This document shows positions 1-5,381 of a stretch of DNA of 5,381 nucleotides, in pieces. The stretch's first letter is position 1; each line of letters starts with the position of its first letter. The stretch lies in the NCBI GenBank assembly GCA_030609765.1, contig JAUWTE010000247.1:1-5381 (forward strand). The letters are read 5' to 3'. Source of the stretch: Acidobacteriota bacterium (lineage in GTDB: Bacteria; Acidobacteriota; UBA890). The notes beneath the pieces are model-generated. The model searched no databases and was not told the DNA's origin. It worked only from the letters and a program-made list of their open reading frames with translations. Both the position numbers and the translations under genes were made by a program.

Positions 1-2
1 AA

Positions 3-560
3 TCCGCCGAGACTCTAGAGGCGGGGGGACCTCGGCAGGCCGAGTATCAATCGGCTCTCTTCGGTAGGTTTTGCCACCATCTTTCCGAGATGGGGCCGGA
101 CGTCGCGATTTTGGATCTCGGGCCGAGCACCCCTGGAAACGTGATGTACTGGATCGGCAAGGGGCATCGCGTCAGCGCACGTGATCTGGTCGCTCACGGC
201 GCAGTCGATGAAATGAAGCTCGAGTATCCCGACGCGGCGTTCGGAGGCGTTCTCTGCTGGACGGCCGCCTCGCATCTGTCGCCCGAGAATGCCCGCGAGC
301 TGATGCAGGAGGTTTGCCGGGTTCTGCAACCCGACGGCTGGCTGTTTTCGGTTTTCGCCGGTGATGGCCGTCACCAACCTCCAGCGCAGCGCTACCGCGT
401 ACTCGACGAAGACCGGCTCGGTTTCGAGCCCATGCTCAAACGTGGATCACCCCGCGCGGTCCTGACCCGGGAAGTGGAGCTCCTCCACCAATCGTTCCGC
501 GAGGTCCGCGTCATGGTCATGCGGCACGGCTCGCGAGAGGCCCTCGGCCGGCGACCTTAG
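3..560 (+). CDS. SAM-dependent methyltransferase, class I (5'-truncated by window edge)
   Basis: Predicted Rossmann-fold methyltransferase using S-adenosylmethionine; the substrate cannot be told. The frame is open to the left edge, and residues before the first visible Met (base 90) already look like family sequence (FGRFCHHLSEMG leading into the first strand), so the true start probably lies outside the window and the Met at 90 is internal. In the 185 visible residues, motif I is LDLGPSTPGN at about 37-46. The acidic residue after the second strand is D61 (SARDL). The motif IV-like strand is GVLCWTAASHL at about 82-92. The post-motif helix and strand read RVLQPDGWLFSVF at about 106-118. The C-terminus (LTREVELLHQSF, then a REAL-type ending) resembles the end of this family, so the 3' end looks complete. 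The gene converges on the reductase with a 35 bp gap. The fold is well supported; the function beyond methyl transfer is unknown. Confidence 0.75.
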   Translation, partial: SAETLEAGGPRQAEYQSALFGRFCHHLSEMGPDVAILDLGPSTPGNVMYWIGKGHRVSARDLVAHGAVDEMKLEYPDAAFGGVLCWTAASHLSPENARELMQEVCRVLQPDGWLFSVFAGDGRHQPPAQRYRVLDEDRLGFEPMLKRGSPRAVLTREVELLHQSFREVRVMVMRHGSREALGRRP

Positions 561-595
561 CCTCCAAGGCTGCATCCCTCCCCACGATTCTGTCG

Positions 596-1711
596 CTACT
601 CGCTGGGGGACTGCAGGACACGCTCGAGCTCCTCCAGGCCGAGTGGCGGGACCCCGACCAGGGCCAGGTTCTCCTCCACGTGCTCTATGCTCGCCATTCC
701 CACCAGCGCCGTCGGCAGTCCTGGGCATGATCGTGCGAACTGCAGCGCGCGCTGCGCGTCTGTGGACTCCGGCCCGAGGTTCCGCCGCAGCCACGGTGGG
801 ATTTGCCCCAGCAGCTTTCCCTGGTGCAACGACCCACTGGCGAATGCGGTGATGCCGAGACGTCGTGCGGCAGCGAGGGCGGGGAGAGTTTCATCTCCGA
901 CGGGCTGGTTCGGGTAGGCGAAGGCTTCCGGCAGTCCGAGATTCACTGGAAGCTGTACGGCCTGGAAGTGGTTCCCCGCACCTCCCGCTCGCCTCGCGAG
1001 GCGGTCGATTTCCTGCATCGACAGGTACGGCCTGCCGGTCTGATCTGCCCGTAGCGCCTCCCAGGTTGAGATGCCGTAACCTCGCAGCCAGCCACGCTCA
1101 ACAAGCTCCTCGAGCGTCTCGAACGCACGCTGGAGTCGGGAGTAGACGGTGGCCTGATTTGTGGCGCTGAGCTGTGTCTCGGGATTGTGGAGATAGTAGA
1201 GGTCGATTGTCTCGAGACCGAGGTTTTCCCGGGAGCGATCGACCTGGTTCTCGAGGAACCCGGGAGTCATGCAATGGCACCCGGCCACGAGGTCGGCGGG
1301 CTGGAGCACCCCCGTGTCCACAAATGTGAGCTCGAAGTAGGCGGGAGGATCGATCGGAGGCGTGCCATCGAAGGGAATGAAGCCACCCTTCGTAGAGACG
1401 AAGATCTCCTCGCGAGCCACCTCGCCGGCGGAGATCGCCTGTTGAATTGCGGTGCCAATGGCTCTCTCGCTGCGCTGGCAGCGGTAGTTGATCGCGGTGT
1501 CGATCACATTGCAGCCGAGGGATAGAGCCCGCTGTATGGCAGATGCATAGCCGGCGTCGGTGCTGTCGTCAGCTTCCCCCAGGTAGGTCCCGACTCCGAT
1601 ACTCGAGAGGCGAAGCCCGTCAGCGTCACGAAAGTGCGATGGAGCAGCCTCACGGAACCGATCGGCGTACCGGCGCGTTTCCTCCAGAGTAGCGTATCCT
1701 TCAAGCATCAT
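596..1711 (-). CDS. Aldo/keto reductase
   Basis: Predicted cytoplasmic NAD(P)H-dependent oxidoreductase of the aldo/keto reductase superfamily (TIM barrel); the carbonyl substrate is unknown. All four catalytic residues are visible: D71 (NVIDTA), Y76 (INY), K108 (VSTKGG) and H175 (YYLHNPE). The cofactor-side C-terminal part is also present: FQAVQLPVNL, a GITAFASGSLHQG strand and loop, and PTALVGMASIEHVEENL near the end. At 371 residues it is longer than a typical 300-330 residue member. The extra length is an N-terminal stretch of about 30 residues and an enlarged segment between K108 and H175 (67 residues apart). Start ATG at 1711 is followed by a second ATG at 1708; no Shine-Dalgarno site precedes either. 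The gene is divergent from the DUF309 gene, with 22 bp between start codons, and converges on the methyltransferase. Family assignment is very secure; no partner pathway is evident. Confidence 0.93.
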   Translation of the reverse strand: MMLEGYATLEETRRYADRFREAAPSHFRDADGLRLSSIGVGTYLGEADDSTDAGYASAIQRALSLGCNVIDTAINYRCQRSERAIGTAIQQAISAGEVAREEIFVSTKGGFIPFDGTPPIDPPAYFELTFVDTGVLQPADLVAGCHCMTPGFLENQVDRSRENLGLETIDLYYLHNPETQLSATNQATVYSRLQRAFETLEELVERGWLRGYGISTWEALRADQTGRPYLSMQEIDRLARRAGGAGNHFQAVQLPVNLGLPEAFAYPNQPVGDETLPALAAARRLGITAFASGSLHQGKLLGQIPPWLRRNLGPESTDAQRALQFARSCPGLPTALVGMASIEHVEENLALVGVPPLGLEELERVLQSPSE

Positions 1712-1717
1712 CAGTGG

Positions 1718-1726
1718 AGTTTAGCA
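1718..1726 (-). promoter_or_regulatory. Possible extended -10 element for the aldo/keto reductase (leaderless?)
   Basis: On the minus strand the nine bases TGCTAAACT form an extended -10-like element (TG, one base, then TAAACT, 4 of 6 to consensus). They sit exactly 6 bases before the reductase ATG. Transcription from it would begin at or within a base or two of the start codon, which would explain why no Shine-Dalgarno site is present. I see no matching -35 element. This is inference from one short match. Confidence 0.25.
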
Positions 1727-1733
1727 GGGGGGG
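1727..1733 (+). promoter_or_regulatory. G-tract that may act as ribosome binding site of the DUF309 gene
   Basis: Seven consecutive G residues touch the ATG at 1734. That leaves almost no spacer for that start but a good 9-base spacer for the in-frame ATG at 1743. If the tract is the Shine-Dalgarno site, translation more likely begins at 1743, shortening the protein by three residues. Confidence 0.35.
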
Positions 1734-2255
1734 ATGTTGCAGATGCGGCGCGGCAAGGGAGAGGTGGATCGGCAGGCGGCGGCCGCCGGCAGAAGAGACG
1801 ACAAGCAACAGACGCTCGATCACCCCGAACAGGTACTGCGTTTCGTGGCGCGGTTCGATCGCGGCGACTACTGGCTTGCCCACGAGGAGCTCGAAGACCT
1901 CTGGCTCGAGGATCGTAACGACCTCTACAAGGGGCTCATTCAAGTTGCAGCAGCGTTCGTGCACGTCGACCGCAACAACTGGAACGGCGCCACCAAGATG
2001 TTCGCCAGCGCCCTCGGTCTTCTCGATGATTACCCGGCGCGACAGCAGGGCTTCGACCTGGAGCGGATTCGGGAGTGCGCCGCCGCCGCGCTAGATCACG
2101 TGGAAGGCCTAAAAAGAACTGGCAGTCGGCGCTTCGATGAGTCGCTGCGCTTCCATCTGAGACCGCTCTTTGCCGGCTACGTGGGTGCCGATATCGTCAA
2201 GGACGTCGAGCTTCCTTATAGGGCTCGTCGCCACGAACGGGATCCGGAGAGATGA
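1734..2255 (+). CDS. DUF309 family protein
   Basis: Small, probably cytoplasmic, all-helical protein of the DUF309 family, whose biochemical role is not established. The diagnostic core is clear: FDRGDYWLAHEELEDLW at about 41-57 (H50, E51, E54, W57), followed by YKGLIQVAAAFVH at about 65-77 and the N82-x-x-G85-A86 turn before a further helix. Residues 1-29 are charged, variable and outside the domain. The start is therefore uncertain: ATG 1734, ATG 1743 (better spacer to the G-tract), or GTG 1764 preceded by GGGAGAG. The C-terminal stretch after residue 125 (FDESLRFHLRPLF) is outside the core. The gene is divergent from the reductase and convergent with the small minus-strand gene, so it is probably monocistronic. 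HExxE plus a later conserved His could suggest a metal or catalytic site, but that is only a suggestion. Confidence 0.88.
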   Translation: MLQMRRGKGEVDRQAAAAGRRDDKQQTLDHPEQVLRFVARFDRGDYWLAHEELEDLWLEDRNDLYKGLIQVAAAFVHVDRNNWNGATKMFASALGLLDDYPARQQGFDLERIRECAAAALDHVEGLKRTGSRRFDESLRFHLRPLFAGYVGADIVKDVELPYRARRHERDPER

Positions 2256-2317
2256 AGGGCGCCGGGCGCACAAGTACCCTCTTGTCGAGCACGAGTCTCA
2301 CGACGGAACCAGTGCAG

Positions 2318-2668
2318 CTATATCGGGGTCGAAACGGAGCTAGGACCTGTACCCTCGTAGCGATCGAGGACTGCGTCACGGATCCGAGAAGGAGAGAGCT
2401 CCAGGAACAGACAGATTTCCTCGAACCATGGGCTCTCGAAAAAGCTCTCGGGCGCGTCGAGCTCGTAGATGCGATGGAGCTTCTCGCGCTCGCTCGGGGT
2501 GAGGGTCGACTGGCTGCGCTTCTGGCAGGAGTAGGCCATGTCTTTGATGGCCTTCTGGATAACTGCCACCCAAAGACAGCGGCACGCTTCGTGATCTCTG
2601 TCTTTGCCGTCGAACGGTCGCATGACCGTTACGGCTTGCTCTGCAGCAAATACGGGCGCGTCTGCCAC
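2318..2668 (-). CDS. Uncharacterised small protein, 116 aa, possible HTH-like C-terminal segment
   Basis: Hypothetical protein of unknown function. It starts with GTG at 2668, preceded by a strong GGGAGG Shine-Dalgarno site four bases upstream and, further up, a sigma70-like promoter. Two segments look conserved in style. One is a helix CLWVAVIQKAIKDMAYSC at about 31-48. The other is SPWFEEICLFLELSPSRIR at about 79-97, with a W-F then I-C-x-x-L-x-L-x-P-x-x-I-R pattern. From memory this resembles a loosely described bacterial and phage family that pairs an Ala/Ile-rich helix with a short helix-turn-helix-like module, but I cannot name it. No signal peptide or membrane segment is visible. A longer plus-strand reading frame (2252-2767) covers the same bases; I prefer this strand because its composition, start signals and motif-like spacing look like a real protein. 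Confidence 0.62.
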   Translation of the reverse strand: MADAPVFAAEQAVTVMRPFDGKDRDHEACRCLWVAVIQKAIKDMAYSCQKRSQSTLTPSEREKLHRIYELDAPESFFESPWFEEICLFLELSPSRIRDAVLDRYEGTGPSSVSTPI

Positions 2669-2672
2669 CGTG

Positions 2673-2678
2673 CCTCCC
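2673..2678 (-). promoter_or_regulatory. Shine-Dalgarno site of the small minus-strand gene
   Basis: The minus strand reads GGGAGG, then four bases, then the GTG start at 2668. This match decides the start and supports the gene being real on this strand. Confidence 0.55.
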
Positions 2679-2697
2679 AGCGGTTGGCGGTTGCGTC

Positions 2698-2725
2698 ATT
2701 CTATCAGAGGGTTAGCCGTTGTCTA
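2698..2725 (-). promoter_or_regulatory. Predicted sigma70-type promoter for the small minus-strand gene
   Basis: On the minus strand, TAGACA (2725-2720, 5 of 6 to TTGACA) and TAGAAT (2703-2698, 5 of 6 to TATAAT) are separated by 16 bases. Transcription would begin near 2691, giving a short leader of about 20 bases containing the GGGAGG site. Position and quality both fit. The prediction assumes housekeeping sigma specificity like that of well-studied bacteria. Confidence 0.42.
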
Positions 2726-2833
2726 GCAGGGGCCGGACCGGAGTTGAGTAGAATGGCAGTTCGATGACCAGGTCGCGCTATTGCTATGCTCAAGAGAGAC
2801 GAGAACCGTGTGCGGCGATGCGCTGCCGCCAGT

Positions 2834-2837
2834 GAGG
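2834..2837 (+). promoter_or_regulatory. Ribosome binding site choosing the start at 2847
   Basis: GAGG lies nine bases before the ATG at 2847. This supports that start over a longer in-frame start (TTG at 2781), which would place 22 extra residues in front of an otherwise well-formed signal peptide. Confidence 0.5.
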
Positions 2838-2846
2838 ACCTCAGCC

Positions 2847-3416
2847 ATGATCCGAACACGAACGAAGAACAGAATCCCGCGCTGGATATCGAGAGCGGCG
2901 GTCGCCCTGCTGTTGGTCGCCTGTGTGCCGGGACCGGCGGCCTCGGCCCAGCAGGACGAGGGTGCGACACAGAGGAGGGCTTTCCTGGAGACGGAGCGGT
3001 TGATCCGTCTTTCAATGGACATCCCGGTTGAGCCAGAGCTGGTGTTCGACGCATGGACGAACGCCCCACAGCTCGTCGAATGGTTCCCGCACTGGGCGGA
3101 GATCACCGTCACCGAGGGTGGCACATACCGCATGGGTTGGGATGGTATCGATGCGGTGTGGGAGGGTAGCTTCCTCGAGGTGGACCGACCCAACCTCTTG
3201 GTCTTTACTTGGAATCCACCGGCCGAGTTCTTCCCCGGAGGTGCCTATGAGACGACCGTTAGGCTCACCTTCGAACAGGTGGAAGGTGTGACCCGGATGG
3301 TCCTCGAGCACAGCGGCTTTCGCGGCACCGCGGAAATGGAGTCAACCCTGGAAACCTGGCGCGCCTATCTCTACAACCTGAGGGCACTGTTGCTGCAGCA
3401 GGCACCCTCTGGCTAG
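2847..3416 (+). CDS. Exported SRPBCC (AHSA1/START-like) domain protein
   Basis: Predicted exported, 189-residue protein with one SRPBCC-fold domain, a hydrophobic-pocket fold that often binds lipids or other hydrophobic ligands; the ligand is unknown. Residues 1-34 form a signal peptide: basic n-region (R3, R5, K7, R9, R12, R16), a short hydrophobic stretch at 17-25 (AAVALLLVA), then two possible processing sites. One is a lipobox L23-V24-A25-C26, which would make it a lipoprotein. The other is ASA before Q35 for signal peptidase I. The domain covers about 52-183 and shows AHSA1 landmarks: IPVEPELVFDAWTNAPQLVEWF near the start, GGTYRMGW, a strand ending LLVFTWNPP, VRLTFEQVEG, and the C-terminal helix ETWRAYLYNLRALL. 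The start follows the GAGG site and the signal peptide. It is followed after 66 bp by the ABC transporter gene in the same direction; co-transcription is possible but unproven. Confidence 0.85.
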   Translation: MIRTRTKNRIPRWISRAAVALLLVACVPGPAASAQQDEGATQRRAFLETERLIRLSMDIPVEPELVFDAWTNAPQLVEWFPHWAEITVTEGGTYRMGWDGIDAVWEGSFLEVDRPNLLVFTWNPPAEFFPGGAYETTVRLTFEQVEGVTRMVLEHSGFRGTAEMESTLETWRAYLYNLRALLLQQAPSG

Positions 3417-3482
3417 GATCGTCTTCCTCGCTGTGTCACTTCTGCCCTGACGACGGGGTAGGGCACCGACCGATCGTTTCAC

Positions 3483-5276
3483 ATGAAGATTCTGAGGGCG
3501 TACTTCTATCTCCTTGCGCGTCACCGTTGGGCGTACGCGCTGGGCGGGGGATGTCTCCTGCTCAGCAACGGCCTCGCTCTCGCTATCCCGAGGGTGCTGG
3601 GGTGGGCAGTGGATGCGCTGGGGCAGGGGACGACGCGGTCGGTTCTGATCAGTTATGGCAGCACGATCATGGTGCTGGCCGTTGTGCAGACGGTGACACG
3701 GGTGGGATCACGGGTCTGGGTTCTGAGCGTCTCCAGGCGCATCGACTATCAGCTCAAGGGCATGATGCACGACCACCTCATGCGGCTCGCCCCCTCGTTT
3801 TTCAGCGCCGTCAGTACCGGGGATCTGATGTCGCGCATGACCAACGACATCATGCTGGTGCGAGCGCTCGCGGGGCCCGGTGTCCTGTACTTTTTCAACG
3901 CCATTCTCCTGTACGTGATGGGCCTTGCATTCATGCTGTCGATCAACTGGCGGCTGGCGCTCATCGTCTTCGTGCCGCTCCCCCTGATGGCGTGGTTCAT
4001 CCGTGGCCTCGTGCAGAAGGCCAAGGAATATGCCACGGGCTCGAGGGTAGCGCTGGCGGACCTCAACACGATGGTTCAGGAGAACCTCGCCGGCGTGCAG
4101 GTGGTGAAATCGTTTGCTCTCGAGGAGGCGCAGGGTCGCCGCTTCGATGACCTCTCCACGATCTACGTGGGCTGGAATCTGAAGGAGGCGATGACGCGAG
4201 CGAAGATGGTTCCGTTGGTGGGTCTCAGCGGCGGCATCGCAACCCTGGCACTCCTTGGAATCGGTACCCGCATGGTGGCGAGCGGGAGCCTGACGCTGGG
4301 TGATTTGGTGGCCTTCTTCAGTTACATCGGGATGTTGGTCTTCCCGACCGTCGCGCTCGGCTGGATCCTCAGCCTCATCCAGCGCGGCGCAGCCGCCCTG
4401 GAGCGCCTCGATGCGGTGCTGAAGGCACCCATCACGATTTCCTCTCCGCAAGGATCACAAACAACGTCGCCGACTCCCGCCGCCGTTCAGGCTCGAGGTC
4501 TCACCTTTCGCTACGACGATGCTCTAGCTGCTTACCAGCCGATTCTGGGATCCGGTGGAGAGGACGAAGGCGGTCGCCGGGCGGCTCTGCAGGACGTGGA
4601 TTTCGAGGCCGATGCCGGCAACTTCGTTGCCTTGGTCGGCAAGGTGGGCTCCGGCAAGAGCACGCTGCTGAAGGCGATCGTTCGGCTCGTCGAGGTGCCG
4701 CCAGGCAGCATCTCTATCGACGAGATCGATCTGACCTGCCTGGATCTCGACGACCTGCGGCACCGAATCGGCTACGTGCCCCAAGACGACTTCCTTTTCT
4801 CCTCCTCCCTGGCGGCGAACATCGCATACGGCAAACCTGAGGCGAGCTCCGAGGAGATCGAGCAAGCAGCCGAGATCGCAGACTTGGTGGCCGACCTGGC
4901 AAGAATGCCCGATGGCCTCGACACCGTGGTGGGAGAGAGAGGCTTGACCCTCTCCGGCGGCCAGCGCCAGAGGGTGGCCCTGGCACGCGCGATTCTGCCC
5001 GCCCCGGCGATCGTGCTGCTCGACAACGCGCTCTCGAATATCGATTCGGACACGGAGCGGAGAATCCTCGATAGCCTGCACCGGTCACGTCAGAAATGCA
5101 CGCTGATCGTGGCCTCTAACCGGATCAGCGCTGTGCGCGACGCGGACCGCATCTACGTCATGGACATGGGTCGCGTCGTGGATGTCGGGCGGCATGAGGA
5201 GCTCATCCGCCGGCCCGGGCTCTACGCCGACATGCACGAGCAGCAGAAATTGTCTGCCGAGCTGGAGAGACTCTGA
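3483..5276 (+). CDS. ABC exporter half-transporter (TMD-NBD fusion) with degenerate ATPase site
   Basis: Predicted inner-membrane ABC exporter subunit, 597 residues, one membrane domain fused to one ATPase, similar in layout to MdlA/YheI-type half-transporters; substrate unknown. Six membrane segments fall at about 17-40, 57-80, 132-153, 155-176, 240-262 and 270-296, with the conserved FF...TGDLMSR..ND stretch at 106-122. ATPase motifs: A-loop Y344, Walker A GKVGSGKST at 386-394, Q-loop Q434 (GYVPQ), VGERG, then signature LSGGQ at 490-494, Walker B ending D514, D-loop D521. The catalytic glutamate position is Asn (N515, LLDNALS) and the switch-histidine position is also Asn (N546, ASNRIS). 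About 20 extra residues lie between the A-loop and the next strand (345-368). An in-frame TAG at 3459 makes 3483 the first possible start; no clear Shine-Dalgarno site precedes it. The next gene begins one base after the stop, so the two are an operon and probably a heterodimer. Confidence 0.95.
   Translation: MKILRAYFYLLARHRWAYALGGGCLLLSNGLALAIPRVLGWAVDALGQGTTRSVLISYGSTIMVLAVVQTVTRVGSRVWVLSVSRRIDYQLKGMMHDHLMRLAPSFFSAVSTGDLMSRMTNDIMLVRALAGPGVLYFFNAILLYVMGLAFMLSINWRLALIVFVPLPLMAWFIRGLVQKAKEYATGSRVALADLNTMVQENLAGVQVVKSFALEEAQGRRFDDLSTIYVGWNLKEAMTRAKMVPLVGLSGGIATLALLGIGTRMVASGSLTLGDLVAFFSYIGMLVFPTVALGWILSLIQRGAAALERLDAVLKAPITISSPQGSQTTSPTPAAVQARGLTFRYDDALAAYQPILGSGGEDEGGRRAALQDVDFEADAGNFVALVGKVGSGKSTLLKAIVRLVEVPPGSISIDEIDLTCLDLDDLRHRIGYVPQDDFLFSSSLAANIAYGKPEASSEEIEQAAEIADLVADLARMPDGLDTVVGERGLTLSGGQRQRVALARAILPAPAIVLLDNALSNIDSDTERRILDSLHRSRQKCTLIVASNRISAVRDADRIYVMDMGRVVDVGRHEELIRRPGLYADMHEQQKLSAELERL
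5264..5270 (+). promoter_or_regulatory. Ribosome binding site for the second ABC subunit
   Basis: GGAGAGA inside the last codons of the first ABC gene lies seven bases before the ATG at 5278. Together with the one-base intergenic gap this suggests translational coupling of the two subunits. Confidence 0.5.
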
Positions 5277-5277
5277 C

Positions 5278-5381
5278 ATGGCACGCGCCCCACGACCCCC
5301 GATCGAATCCCAGCGTGACCTCGGTATTCTCCGGCGTCTATTCCCGTTCCTGCGCGCCCATGCGTGGCTGATTTTCGCGTC
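5278..5381 (+). CDS. Second ABC half-transporter, N-terminus only (cut by window edge)
   Basis: An open frame starts one base after the preceding TGA and runs to the right edge, giving 34 complete codons. The translation begins MARAPRPPIESQRDLG and continues ILRRLFPFLRAHAWLIFAS. This matches the usual opening of ABC exporter half-transporters: a short polar tail, a basic amphipathic elbow helix (LRRLFPFLRAHAW) and the first residues of membrane segment 1. By position and type it is predicted to be the partner of the upstream subunit. Its ATPase, which should carry the intact catalytic Glu and switch His if the heterodimer model is right, lies outside the window. Confidence 0.82.
   Translation, partial: MARAPRPPIESQRDLGILRRLFPFLRAHAWLIFA

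Noticed and set aside
561..595. Gap between the convergent methyltransferase and reductase genes, searched for a terminator.
   Set aside because: No stem-loop or T-run is visible in these 35 bases.
1187..1525. 112-codon plus-strand frame opposite the aldo/keto reductase.
   Set aside because: It is the mirror of a secure reductase gene whose catalytic residues lie in this stretch, and it has no start signal of its own.
2270..2285. Inverted repeat ACAAG-6-CTTGT between the convergent DUF309 and small minus-strand genes, as a possible two-way terminator.
   Set aside because: The stem is only 5 bp, weak in G+C, and has no T-run on either side.
2749..2754. TAGAAT on the plus strand as a -10 element for the SRPBCC gene.
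   Set aside because: No acceptable -35 lies 16-18 bases upstream (the nearest TTGTCT is 24 bases away), so I do not call a promoter. TATGCT at 2785-2790 has the same problem.
2252..2767. 171-codon plus-strand reading frame whose ATG overlaps the DUF309 stop (ATGA), looking like a translationally coupled second gene.
   Set aside because: Its product shows no family-like motif. The minus-strand frame over the same bases has a recognisable pattern, a strong Shine-Dalgarno site and a promoter. It is best explained as the antisense shadow, though not fully excluded.
2781..2846. Longer N-terminus for the exported SRPBCC protein, starting at TTG 2781.
   Set aside because: It would put 22 residues ahead of a complete signal peptide, and the ATG at 2847 has a well-spaced GAGG site.
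3708..4451. 247-codon minus-strand frame inside the ABC membrane domain.
   Set aside because: The product is low-complexity (rich in His, Arg, Gln and Glu), as expected from antisense of a hydrophobic GC-rich gene. The plus-strand protein is certain.

Overview
The window is about 60% G+C by eye and densely coding, with no RNA genes, insertion sequences, CRISPR arrays or long repeats that I can see. It looks like a bacterial chromosome from a GC-rich, probably environmental lineage. The protein families fit Acidobacteriota, Gemmatimonadota or the former Deltaproteobacteria, but nothing in the sequence fixes the taxon.

Layout: (1) about 3-560 (+), the 3' part of a class I SAM-dependent methyltransferase gene cut by the left edge. 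(2) 596-1711 (-), a full-length aldo/keto reductase convergent with it. (3) 1734-2255 (+), a DUF309-family protein whose start codon lies only 22 bp from that of the reductase on the opposite strand. (4) 2318-2668 (-), a small uncharacterised protein with a GTG start, a good Shine-Dalgarno site and a sigma70-like promoter. (5) 2847-3416 (+), an exported SRPBCC/AHSA1-type protein with a signal peptide. (6) 3483-5276 (+), a complete half-size ABC exporter (membrane domain plus ATPase). (7) 5278 to the right edge (+), the N-terminus of a second half-transporter, one base after the previous stop codon.

How the genes relate: the only clear functional unit is the ABC pair at the right end. The first subunit has Asn at both the catalytic-glutamate position and the switch-histidine position. 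This predicts a heterodimeric exporter whose partner, truncated here, supplies the working Walker B and H-loop. The other genes look like an ordinary mix of single-gene transcription units in alternating orientation. The reductase and DUF309 genes form a tight divergent pair, and the reductase may be read from a leaderless mRNA.

I did not find a convincing new multi-gene system. The points most worth checking are the doubly degenerate ATPase, the exported AHSA1-type domain, the small minus-strand family and the compressed divergent start region.
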